In this document: piece by piece, positions 1-13,300 of the stretch
Numbering within the stretch: the first letter of the stretch is position 1
Layout: each line of letters opens with the position of its first letter
Origin: Oxyruncus cristatus
Lineage: Eukaryota; Chordata; Aves; Passeriformes; Cotingidae
DNA length: 64,000 nt
Direction of reading: 5' to 3'
Assembly (NCBI GenBank): GCA_013399855.1
Contig: VXAY01000172.1
Span: 4,752,003-4,816,002, forward strand
Notes under the pieces: generated by a model
Databases searched by the model: none
Told to the model about the DNA's origin: nothing
The model's input: only the letters and a program-made list of their open reading frames with translations
Position numbers and translations under genes: made by a program

Positions 1-1396
1 AAAATGTTGCTCCTTTTTCTCAAATTGATCATCACTCCTTCTCCTCATAATCTTACAAGTGCTTCACAGCAGAATACATCAAAACCTTCATTGTATAAAA
101 AAGGGACACAACAGCCTTTGTGAGGGGTCAGCTGACGCTGCCTACCACACATTACCCTCCTCAATGAATGTGTTCCTCCAAAGAGCACACAAGCAAGTTA
201 ATTTATAAACTACTTCATAGTGGACAGCATGTATGTTCTCTTCAGCCCCAATACTGGAAACAACAAATCGGTCTCATTCTGAGCAGAAAAAGGTAAGTTA
301 TGAAGTCATCAGTGATTCAATTCTCTATCTGTTACTGCATTTACATTACTGATTAAATCTGTGTGCAGTACATAGAAGGATTAAATGCCATCCAAACATT
401 ATTTTCAACCACAATTTCATATCACACTCGTAAGAAAACATTTTTATAGTTGCCTAATGTCAATCATGCTATTTAAAGTGCACTAAAAAGTAATGACAAC
501 ATTGTTAGGTATAATTCATAAACATTACTTGTGTACAACGTTTTATTATTTATTATACTGTAGAGCATGCTTAATAGCTCAAATTGACATATTAAATGCT
601 CATACTCATTTTGTGAGCATTCATTTTTATTTGCTGCCCAAGTATTTTACATTTATATAATAATTAGAGGACACAGCATTCTACTTTCAACTAAAGAATA
701 TGCACGTTTTGTAATACATCTGGAAAAAATGTCCATTTATCTTCTTTAGTGCCTTACATAGTCTTTTACTAACTCTACCTGCTCTGATTTAGCAACATTT
801 TCACCCAAGACCACATTGTTATGTTTAAGTTTAAAAGACTCAAGAACAAAAGGAAATAACCCACAATATAAACAAGCGGAAGCAAAAGAGGAACATTCAA
901 TACAATAAGGTTTAATAGGTAACTTAGTTTTCTGGCTTTTGTATCGCATGGTGAGTTTGTTTATTGTATAGAAATAAAGAGCTGGGTTTCGTTTCCTTTC
1001 TTCTTCAAATGTACCCATGATCAACCATATTATGAACAGCTCTCACGAGTTGACTTATATAAGCAAACCAGCTGAAATTTTCTGAGTACAGTTTCCTTAT
1101 CTGAGTGAAGGTTGGGAGATAAGACTCCATGTGTATATCTAAAGACCAAATGAGTGCAGGGGACTTATCTTTATTTGCCAATTTATGTGTTTGTACAAAT
1201 GTAAAGCACCATAAATCAAAGCAGCAGTTCTTAAAAGAATAAAATTGATAATTCTAAAATAATCAATGGCGTGGGAAAAGAAAAAAAGAAAAAGAAAAAA
1301 AAAAGGTAGAAAAATTTAGTGCTAAAGGAATTTTAAAAAATAAATAAATGGAATATCAATGTTATCATTAGACTTACTATAAAGGGAAAAATATAC
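1..1396 (-). other. USH2A intron 37, 5' part only
   Basis: AT-rich intron sequence downstream of the exon 37 donor. An A-rich purine run lies at about 1276-1305. I see no exon, repeat family or RNA gene here. Confidence 0.85.
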
Positions 1397-4300
1397 CTTG
1401 ATCAGCATAGAAGAGACCAGTGACAAGGACTGTGTAGGTCAGTTTTCCATTAGGTTTATTTGGGGCAAGCCACTTTAATTGAACTTCTTTGGACCCATCA
1501 ACTGTAGTAAATACGTCAATCATTCCCTCAGGGGAAGCTTCCATAGTCCGAGCTTCTACCTGTAAGTTCAACCACGAGACTGAAGTTTGGTGCCATAGTT
1601 CACAGAGAAGGAAGGAGATGTAAAATTTTAAGAAAAGGTATTCCTTTCTAAGAAAAAGGTAAATAACACTTTTGGTGTCCTAGTTTTTAAGCAAGTTACT
1701 TTCCTTTCATCTACATTTGTTTGAAGCTGTCCAGCAACTAACCTACTTTAAATAGATCACTGTAAGGAACAAGAAATAAATACTGGAAAAGAATGAAATA
1801 TCAATTTCTTGAAAACACCATTGCATCTCATGTGGACAAATTATCTCAGCTTATCCTAAGGAGAGAAGGCAGCAACAGAAGACCACAGAACTTTCTGTTT
1901 CTGCATTTAGAAACACAGCATGCATTTAAACACTGTAGTAAATTACTAAGATATCTGATAGAGGAAAAAAATATCATTTATGGATATTGCATTTGGTTGC
2001 TCCATTGAATCAACTTCTAACTTCATCTAATAGATGTAAGTTGCAATAAGAACTAAATCTTTAAGAGAAAATAAAATACTATAGAAGAGCTAAATAATGT
2101 ACCGAATATAAAATATTTTACTATAAATAAATAAACACTTACTCAATATCCTAGAAATTTAGTATTTGAATTTCATAACTTGTAGTAAACATTCAGTGCT
2201 ATGGGACAAAATAATTTGATAGTACGTTATTTATGGCAACAAGTTTGTTTCTCATACATTATTTATTTGGTGTTTTCTAAGGTATAAGATGGTTTCACAC
2301 CTTTCTAAGTGCCTCTCAGCTGCAGGTTCATGGGAGTGCTAATAAATGCTATTTTTAATCTGCACACATGCTCTGTCATCAAAATAACCAAACATACTTT
2401 CTCTGTCCTTGAAACACGAATGTTTTACTTTTCAGCATGTAAAATTTGGAAAGCTTATAGTTTACAAGTGCCAGGCTATATCTTCAATGTGCATCAATAT
2501 CAATATATGTGCTTCTATATTCATACACTCTATTATATTTAAAATAGGTGATAAGTTGCAGTAAAGTCAACAGGATAAAGTACATGCTTAAAGACAAACA
2601 AATACTCCACAGATTTACTGGATCAGTGCCAATTGATTATTTAGATATTTCAGTCAAAAACATTGAAGAACTTGACTAAACTGTGCTTTCTAAACTAAAA
2701 TAATTTCCTGTAAAGTTCTGCTAAATGCAGGTACTTCAATCAGAAACATGAAGAAATGAACAACTATTTTTTTCTACTGAAGAAGACTAAAGAAAATCTT
2801 CAAACAATATGAATTCGTAGCAATCTGTATCACATCCTAAACAGCCACAACAGCTGTATTATGTCTTTAGTTTTTTTCTTAATGACCTGCTATATAAACA
2901 TATGGCACAGAAAACCTGTTTCATATTTACTTTTCTAAACATTAACTTATACTAAATTCTTTGATATTTTCAGATGTGTGTATTAACAACTTAATAAACA
3001 AAGACTGTGCTATCATATAAGCGACACCAAACCATAGGATAGGAATATAGGGCAAATACTGTCATCCATCTAAGTTTTTTAATAAAGAACTAGAACATGC
3101 GTAAGATAAAAACCTAAAATCTAAGTTTAATTGCAGTGGATTGAGAAGAGAAATATTCAGTGTGGATAATTTCCATTGATTTACAAGTGGTTTAAGAGCT
3201 AACACATTTCAAAACCAGCAGAATTTCACTTCTCCTGAATTTCTCTGAAGTCTTTATTAGAGGTTACACTATTTCTCTATAATCCAGGTTATTTTTCTTT
3301 TCAGGCAAAAAAACCCAACTAGAACAGACAAAAAAGCAGTATTATGGCTTTAGCAGAAAGAGATTAACATTTAGCTTTTTTAATGAATATGTTAACAATT
3401 TGCATCGCACTTGAAAATAAACCACACTCACAGAAAAAATAAGTTACACAAAAACTATCTAACCCAAACACAAAAAGTTATTGAAACAGAATAACAGCTA
3501 ATGTTATTAATCTCATAACTGATTAAGATGTTCAGAGCTATATTCAGAAATATAAACTGGAGAAATCCCACATTTAGCATAGTCAAATAACGTTCATTGA
3601 TCGATTAGGACACATTAAAGCACAAGATCAGCAGCAAAAATAGCTGGAAGCATATCAATTTACTGCTGGGAGATGTTTTCCATACTATTTAGAGCAGAGG
3701 CAAAACATTAGGTTTCTCTTTTTTTTTTTTTCTTTTTTGTTTCAAGTGTTGGATTTACTCTGTAATTGATATGAAAATCTATTAAAAAAATCAAATGAAG
3801 ACCCAGCAGCACTTAGGCAGCACTTAGGTGAGCCTAAATAAAGATGTTGCACTTCAATTCCTGTGATTAGAGATGGATCACTGGCTTTAGAAAACAGTTT
3901 GCATACTGATCATGGGATGCAGATGAGTATCAGCTACAGCAACCCCTACTTTGAATTGTTTCAAAAGTCCAGTTATGAGTCTGTAGTTCAGTGGAGATGT
4001 GAAAAAAAGGCTAGTTAAAGTATTTTTTAAAACCCCAACTACTGCTATTATGTTCTGCCTTTTTGATGCCTATTCGATGGGACAGTAGTACTGAAAACAT
4101 ACATATTTCATCTGTATGCAAAGTTTGGTAATGACTTGTCTTAAACATCACTACTAACACAATGGATTAGGTTACTGCACATCAAATACCCTAAAACAAG
4201 GTTTGCTTTTGGGGTATACGTGAAGTTGTAAAAAATGTACAAGAAAAACTGGCAAAAAGCCATTCAAGCTTTTAAGAGTAAATATCCTTCGAAGTAGAGC

Positions 4301-7300
4301 AAGCTATAAAATGTTTAATGGTTATAAAGTCTAGTTGTCTTCTCCAGATAGAAAATGTTACCAGCATTTGAAAGAAAGCAATCTTGGGAATAATACTGAA
4401 AATGTGACTAACAAATTATATCAGAAAAATAAAACCTAGAAGTTCTTTACAGATATAACATAGTGATATTATAAATTGTGATGGAAAAAAAAAGGAAAAG
4501 AGAACAACAAAAAACTCCCAAATCTTCCTCTTTTTTTCTTCCGTTTCTTTTTATCAACTTTTATAGTGCACAAATAAAGCTTAATTAAACAAATTGTTAT
4601 CCCAGAATAAACACAGGCTTCTTTCTCAGTTGTGCTTGAAAACAAAACCAAGCATAGTAGATCCTATTCCAGTTATTCATCAGCTACAGTACTACGAAAT
4701 CATACCAGATTCATCTGTTCAGCTACATGTCTAAAAACCTTTAATAAAATAAAAAAGCCTCAGAAGGTCTGGTTTTCACATCAAATTTAATATTCCTGTA
4801 TTTTCAAATACTGAAAAAATGTGGTGTTGTACAAGACTGCTAAAATATGACCAGTATAGTATTTTGATCACATACTTGCATTCAAAAGATTTATGAATGA
4901 CCATATTTTCCTTGCTCCTGTTGCCACTTCTGGCTTCTGTGATTCTCAAATTAACTTTAGTCCTTTCAGTCAGGCAGCTAGAAATTTGCTCATTACTGGA
5001 ACAGTAACTCTTTCTTTATATACATCCTTATAAATCTGGTAAAAGCACATCTGCACCTTTCAAGCATATTAACTCTATTTAATTTCAATAATGTGTGTTT
5101 CAGCCTCAGTTTTTTTGTCTTTCTTCACAGTACCTACGTTCTCCTTTGGAATGGTGCCTAACAATGACCTATTGAATCTTTAGCAGCACTTAAACAGGGG
5201 TTTTTTTAAATGTCACATTTTGCCAGATGGGTTAGTACTGCCCAGAGTGAATCATCACCATTTATTCTGATATTCACTGTCATCTGACATTTATTACACT
5301 CCCAGAATGTAAATTAAGATACTCACCAATGGACCCAAAGCACAACCTTTTGCAGTACATGCCTGGACTCTGAAGGAATGCAGGCTCCAAGGAGCGAGTC
5401 CATAAGCATAACTACGTAGCTGTGATGAATTTTGCAGCACAACACCATCCATATACAATCCATAGCTAGTAATAATACCTATAAAACAATGTGATAGCAT
5501 TCAATATCTAAAAAGCTACAGCATTTAGAAGAAAACCAATGCTATAGACATCAAGGTGATAGTAGTAATAGCATTTTGAACTGTTTACAGTTGAGTAGAT
5601 AATATTTTTAGCATGACTCTTCACACAAAACTCAGGAGAAACACACTTCCATCTTTAACTGTTGAGAACCTCACAAGTGGATTGCATCTTTTAAAACAAT
5701 TACACTATTCCGAAGATTACCCCTTAACAAACTTGTTTCTGAATAGCAGCCAAATCTCAGAATCAGGAATACTGAGGCAATTCTGGTTCGCAGCCTCTGC
5801 GTACGGCCATTGAAACTTCCTCATATGCATATGGCTATTGAAACAAGAAAGACAAAACTATCCCACATCTTAGCAGCTTTAGACTTACGAAAAAATCTAC
5901 AATGTAATTGAGATAAGGAAGGACAAGTCAGGGCAGTGCTATAACTACAACCGATCAGCAACAAATAATTTTGTCACGCAAAACACCTTACTGGTGCTCA
6001 TTCTTGATGACAATTATTTCGGAAAACAAATTTGCAAACTCAAACATTAGCAAGATTTTTAGACAGACGAAAGAATGATCCCTCCTGTATAACTAATACC
6101 AACTGAAAAACTGAAGGTGATTGTTTATCTAATTTATAAGGAATTCTAAAATTCTGTTCTTCCAAAGGTGCAAGATAGGATAGATAGCATGAATCCTGTA
6201 CAGACCATACATATAGTGGTTTGAATTTAATGAACTAAAGACTGAATTTTACAGATTTAGACTTTGGAAGTTGAGCTTGCAAAGTCCTTCTTCCATCTTT
6301 CTCATTTATAAATATTCTCCCTTTCTAAAAGCCATTTCAATGTGAAACCTAAAGAGAATAAATGCAAAATTATAGGGTTCATTTGAAGGGAGTTTAGTTC
6401 AGAGGATGTCTTCTAAACTTTCCATAAAAAACAATTTTGTATTATAAAAATATAGCTCAGTTCACCGTTCCTTCCCTGAAAACTGATTTTTTTTGAAACT
6501 ACATTGAGGAAGATTTGCTTTGAAATTGAGAAAAGATTTTCCCCTCTACTAAATGAAGAAATGCTTTGTAAATAAAAGTGTACACACAACTGTTTCAGCT
6601 GAGCTTTGAAGAGTTCTACTCCAAAAGATTTATATGCTAAACCAATGCAGAGCTGAGTACAGTGAAGTGATTCACAGACTTCTCAATTCTTTTCTAGAAA
6701 AGCAAGAGGCTAAACAGACAGCAGAGACGCGTGTGGGAGGAAGTCCTGGTAAATCTCTCACACTATCAATCCTACCACATTTGACAGGCTTCCTAAAGGA
6801 AAAATCCGTTGTGGTTCTACGTCTAGTTGCTCGTAAAGCAAGAGCATTAATGGTTGGTATTTGCCCTACATTAAATAAACTAACTATATATATTTATATA
6901 CACTCAAAAATATTTCATTTATCTCAGAGTAAACATGTGAATGCTGGCATTAATGATGTCTTTTATACAGGAAAAACCCCAAACATTGATTGAGATACTC
7001 TAAGCACCTATACCAGTAGAACTAACCCTTTTAAAATATCATAGAATCATAGAATATACTGAGTTAGAAGGGACCCATAAGGATCACTGAAGTCCAACTC
7101 CTGGGCCTGCACAGGACAACCCCAAAAATCATTATAAGTGCATGAGAGCATTGTCCAAACACTTCTTGAACTCTCTCAGGCTTGGTGCAGTGACAGCTTA
7201 CCTGGGGACCCTGTTTCAGGGCCCAACCACCCTCTGGGTGAGGAGCCTCTTTCTAATATCCAACCTAAACCTCCCCTAAACTTCAAGCCGTTCCCTCAGG

Positions 7301-10300
7301 TCCTATCACTGGTCATCAGAGGGTACAGATCAGTGCCTGACAAATCATTATAACCATTATTAATTCCTTTGATACTTATGGTAACAGCATGAATCATAAT
7401 GAGATCACTTGGTATTAATGTAGGTGTCATATGTACCTCTGCGTTATCCCCACTGTAACTCAGTATTGATTCAAAGCTTGACTCTCCTCTTTGTGCCATC
7501 TTTATGAAGAAGACATATAGCCTTTAATCCTATTTGCCACCTTTGGCCTCAAGGGTAGCATAGCATACTAATTCTCCTTAAGTTTTTCTAGATCATGGCA
7601 AGCAGCTGGACTCCACATATATCACAAGAGCCTAGTAAAATCTGTGCTGTCCAAGTCCCAGTCAGTCTACATACCCACTCAAAGCTGATCAGCTTTCTCA
7701 GCCCATGGAAATAAACAGTAACATCTGTCACACAGTAGCAGAAGAAAGGAAGGGAGAGAGAAAGGAATGGCCCCAGAGATCTGGAACTTCTGACTATAAG
7801 AATGCACCAGTAGAAGGTTGAAGTAAGAAAGTTTAAGGGAAAGTGCCTTCTGCTTGTCTTTCTCATATTTCAGTCTTCTCAACTACAATATTTTTCAGAC
7901 TCTTACACAGTTTTAAAACACTGACATAGAGAGCGATTATAAATGATGTGACCACTAGGCAGCCCAAAAGATGTGCTGAGAATGAACAAAACAAAGTCAC
8001 ACAACAGTACAAGCTTTCCTGATCAAGCATTTGCTCAGTGGAAAGTTTTAGAGCTTGCTTATTGTTGGCAGGATTTTAATTCTTTTTATAAAATGAGGAA
8101 AAGGATGGAAATAGAAAATTGGTGAATGGGAACATGTACTAATACATATATCATAGAACCATAGAATCACTCAGGTTGGAAAGGACTTTTAAAATCATGG
8201 AGTCCTACTGTTAACCCAGCACTGCCAAGCCCTCCACTAAACCATGTCCCAAAGTGCCACATCTATACATCTTTTAAATACCTGCAGGGACAGTGCCTCA
8301 ACTACTTCCCTGGGCAGTCTGTTCCAGTGTTTAACAACCTTTTCTGTTAAGATATTTTTCCTAATATCCTATCTAAACCTCCCTGGTACAACTTGAGGCC
8401 ATTCCCTCTTGTCCTATCGCTTGTTATTGGAAGAAGATATCAAGACCCACCTTGCTCCAACCTCCTTTCAGGCAGTTGCAGAGAGCAATAAGGTCTGAGC
8501 GTTCTTTTCTCCAGGCTAAACACCTCCAGCTTCCTTAGCTGCTCAGCATAAGGCCTGTGCTTCAGCCCCCCCACCAGCTCTGCTGCCCTTCTCTGGACGT
8601 ACTCCAGCATCTCAATTTCTTTCTTGTAGAGATAGGCCCAGACCTGGACACAGGATTCGAGGTGTGGCCTCACCAGTGCCAAATACAAGAGGATAATCTC
8701 TTCCCTAGACCTGTTGGCCACATTATTTCTGATATAAGCCAGGATGCCATTGGCCCTCTTGGCCACCTGGGCACACTGCTGGCTCATGTTCAGCTGTCAA
8801 CCAGGTCCTTTTTCTCTGGGCAGCTTTCCAGCAACATTGCCCCAAACCTGTAGCACTGCAGAGGGTTGTTGTGAACCAAATGCAGGACCTGGCACTTGGT
8901 CCTGCTGAACCTCATACCACTGGCCCCGGCCCATCCCTCCAGCCCGTCCAGATCCCTCTGCAGGGCCCTCCTACCCTTCAGCAGACCAACACTCCTGCCC
9001 AACTTGGTGAGGTCTGCAAACTTGCTGAGGGTGGACTTACATCCTCAGTTGTTTCAAACAAGCTGTTTATTGTATATAAAAGGAGAGCCAAGCTCTACAT
9101 AGTAAATGCCGTATTAACAAGATATAACATTCAAATTTAGTCATGGATCCCAACTTTTAGTTGTTTTAAAAGAAGTTGGTGGAAATTTATTTATTAAACT
9201 ATAGGTTTTTACCCTATAGTTTAGGATAACTAAACTAACAATCTATGTGGTGTTGCTATACATATATATACATATATATTTATACTTCTTTGATTAGTTA
9301 AACCACTCTCTAAACTATTTGGATTTTTTTCCACAATGAAAGGATATCAGGATAAAGTCCCAGGGCGAACTATAAAAAATGCCTATTTTAGTGAAAATTA
9401 TTTAGACTTTAGCCACTAAGCCACATACATGACCTTCCTGCCCTATTTCCTCCCTTCCCATCCCTTCCCCCTCCCCTTTCTGCTGCCTCCTTGCCTTTGC
9501 CACATATGCAGATGGGATCTTAGAAACAGGGTTAGGGAGTTTCTAAGGGGCTAGGAGGCAAAATCTTCCACAATAACTTCCAATGCAAGAACCATAAATT
9601 TTCAATACATTATTTAACACATTACATCCTCTTATTTCTTTCTAAAATTAACGTAAGAGCTCACAGAATATTACGTACGTGTAGCTTTACAATAACCAAT
9701 TTTGTGGAAATCATTTAAAGTGTGTTTAGGGAAGTTTTACAAGTAGGATGTGCTCTAAGACAATTGAAAGCAGGAAAAAACTTGCAGGACATGAAATTCA
9801 TGTAAAACCCCTTGAAGCAACAATGATATATATCAATATAAGCCAATGAAGAAAAATATTCTTATACTTTAAATTTATTACTTTCTACATAGCATCCTGT
9901 GCAATGATTTAAACTGTTACATGCATGCTAATAAAATCAGAGTGAATTCCAAGGTGAATGATACTGTGCAATCTCATTAGAAATGTAAAATTTGTCCAAA
10001 AGTTTTACAGACGGATATTTCATAATGGAAAACATTTCTAAGCAAAAGAAAGTATATCATTTAACTTTCACAGCCATGGAAATGATGACTACACAGAACA
10101 CAAATCTAATTATTATTACATATCAATTAACATAAAAGAAATTAATCAATTAATGTAAAAGAAATTAATGTTTTATTGGAGGGTGAAATTAACATCCTAG
10201 ACTGATATTCTCCAGAAATGCCTATTCCTCAGCTCAGCTGTCCCGGAAAACATTAAACAATGAGATGCAGTACACAAGAACTATCAAAAGGGAGCACTTT

Positions 10301-13300
10301 TGAGCCACTGAAACAGTACGATAGGCTGAAAACCACAATCTCCCAGCTGCAGACAATGATACTATCTCAGGTATTTTATGTGCTAAAATGATCATTAAAA
10401 ATTAAGCACCACATATAAGCTGCCATTTAGAATATTAATTTACCTTTACTAATCATCTTTTTAACTTGAGGCTAAAAGAGTTCACTTACCATTCGGATAC
10501 TCAGGCTTAGTCCATGAGATGTTAAAGGAGTCAGATGAATATGACTGGGCTTTTGGAGCAGGAACACCTTCTGGTGTACTCTCATCTGTTATAGCTGTGC
10601 TAGCTTCGCTTATTGAACATCCACCTCCAGTGCAAGCCTTAAAATATTAATCAAAACAAATAAACATACTTAAATGTAGCACCAATAAATTTAGCAATTT
10701 TTTTTTTTGCTGAAGTTTTATTATTCTTACATATCTAAACTTAGTAAGTCTGCCATTTTCATAGAAGATACTCAGTATAGATTTGTACACTTATTTAAAA
10801 TAACATGATGATGTAAGATAACTCATGATACTTAGGTTTTAGGTATAATATAGCTAAAATATTGTACTGTTTGACTCGCAGCATTTTCCATTTAAGTGTA
10901 GTCATAATCAATCAGATTGTCACTGCTTTTGCAGCCACAGTTAAAGATAATTACAATATAATATATATTATTTACAGTACAAAACTCTTCAATAAATGAC
11001 TGAAAATCTCTCACAAGTTCCAGACACGGAATATACTGACCAACTTGCAAGGCACTTAAAAAATTATCTCAAGGAATAGCCATTGAGAAAAAAACAGCAT
11101 TCAGACAGTGCCGCACATCACAATTGCAGATGCAGATTAAAATAGTGAAAAAACACTCGATTATAAACCAGTATGTATCAGTTATTATTACATGTTTATG
11201 GAAAATAAAGTAAAATCATTTGTATTTCAGTTACCAGAGAACAAAATATTAACCACACTATTTTTGTATTTTGCTTGATTATGAAATAATTCAATATGCA
11301 AGGAAATTTGCACATTACCCCATAAAGCTTTCAAAGTTTTACAGACACACAGCCATGGTCTATACATGTGCTGGTCTGCCAATTACTTGCACTAGCAATG
11401 ACAAGAGACAGAAGTTCTTAGAGAAGTTAAAAAACCCACAAAAATATATACTCTGTACTGGACTTAAGGATTTTTGTGATGGTTTATTGTTTATTTAGGT
11501 TTTATTATTTAACAATAAATCAAAACTTGAATTTGCCAAAGATTCAGATTCAGACACACAGTTAAATAAAATTTATGAGACCACCTGTGTTCTCCAGAGT
11601 TGCCTGCTCATGTGCTGAAGTAGACAAGTAGCCTGCTGCAGATCATCAGCACACAAAGGAAATATAACCTTGCTGACCAGATCTCCAGAAACAAAATGTT
11701 TCTCTTAATGTAGTATATTTTATTTGAAAGGATTGCCTTCAACTTCCCGTTTCCCACTGTGTTTCAAATAAGAGAGTAGACAACATATTTCCTGCCCCCT
11801 CCAAAAGTTTATACTGACACCATGGGTTGTACTGTTTGTAAATGAGGAACTATTTTATGCACAAAGATTATTTTGATTTCACTGGAAATTACACTCGCAA
11901 CACAACTAAGGAATGACTCCTTGTGTTCAGTCTGAACTACCAAATAAAGACAAAAGAAGGAAACCTCAGTTTTGGGAACATTAAAAAATGGCCTTTACTT
12001 TAAGGTGATAGTGTTTAAAAAAAAAACACAAAACAAAACAAAAAAAAAAAAAAAAATCCCCAAAACCCAAAAAATAGAGTCAGCTTAGATGGATGCTGAG
12101 GTAACTATCAGCATTTTGATAAGGAAAATATTTAATAAAATTATTCTTCCAGTAAAGACAGAGTAATCTTTGAATTATTTCCCTTCTACTGGTTTAATAA
12201 AGAGGCCAAAAAGACCAGTTCTGGAAGGCCTCTTCCTTGTACATTCCTTACTGCCTTCCTAATTAAGTTCCACCAGGCCTATTTCAGCAGTGGAGGGTTT
12301 TTTCTTTTAAGGGCTTGGTAACAGCAGCCTTCCCATTCATTTATTTCTTGAATGTCACGCAGCTCAATTTTTGTATCCTGAAATTTGCTGGGACACGAAG
12401 TTTCTGGTTCTGCTTTGTAAACAGGTGGATTTTGGATCAGCGTATCCAAAAGGACCAGACATCACAGGGACTCTGGCAATCACATCCAGTGATGCTCAAA
12501 GCCATGAATTCCTACACCTAGATCAAGTTCCATTGTGTCATTCTGAACTTCACTGAGAAACAGATTTCAGGTGAAATTTGCAAAAATAACAAAGCAACTA
12601 GACAGCCAAAGGACAAACAAACCACCTAAAATGGCATCACACTGCAATGCTCCACCCAGCACCTGTGCTAGCTTACCCACACGACACAGTCCTGAGGAGA
12701 CAGAAGCTTCACAGGTAAATCACTACAGCACTCAAGTCATACAAGTGAGTGTGACACCTTGGCTACTAAAGGCAGCCTCTCAGCTTTGCATTTGCTTTCA
12801 GACCGGCCCGGCTCACACACATCCAGCTTAGAGCACGAACAGAACAAACCCAAGTTCCTTTGCACTAATCCAGGGAGACGTGACCTAAAGTCTTCTTGGC
12901 TGACTTTTGGAAAGAAGCATTAGATTGGCTTAAAAAGGCTGTTGCACTCATCTATGGCTACAACTGCTAAATAACAGACGGCACTAATCCATTCGGAAAA
13001 TTGGTAACAGCATACAAAGATAAACATTTTGCTAACTTTATTTAATGTATTTATATTAACCTGCCATACAAAAGTTAAAGCACCTGTGATCTCCAGATCA
13101 CAGCTGTTAATTCTTCCATGATCCTGTCTCCTTGTGCCCCCATGTACAGAAGCTGCGCAGGAGCGGAGAAGAGCTGTGGCACAGTGAAGGACAGCACAAA
13201 TTCTTTTGATAATTCTGCTTGTTTATAAAGGCATAAAATGCTTGTTGACGTACTGCCTTAGTTTTGGACATGGGGCTGTTTTATATGCCATACAGTTTGC

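Larger units (their letters stand above)
5479..10489 (-). other. USH2A intron 35
   Basis: 5,011 bp. It holds two CR1 fragments (7038-7341 and 8151-9050), a short perfect inverted repeat (9195-9223), a TA-rich microsatellite (9257-9284), a pyrimidine tract (9431-9505) and a 23-bp tandem duplication (10124-10169). I see nothing recognisable in the rest. Confidence 0.85.

Noticed and set aside
1..1396. Search for the following FN3 exon (human exon 38)
   Set aside because: No minus-strand segment reads as the back half of the tenth FN3 repeat. The frame at about 746-1024 has no FN3 pattern.
12315..12831. Overlapping plus-strand open frames in intron 34
   Set aside because: They are short, in different frames, and have no domain or splice context.
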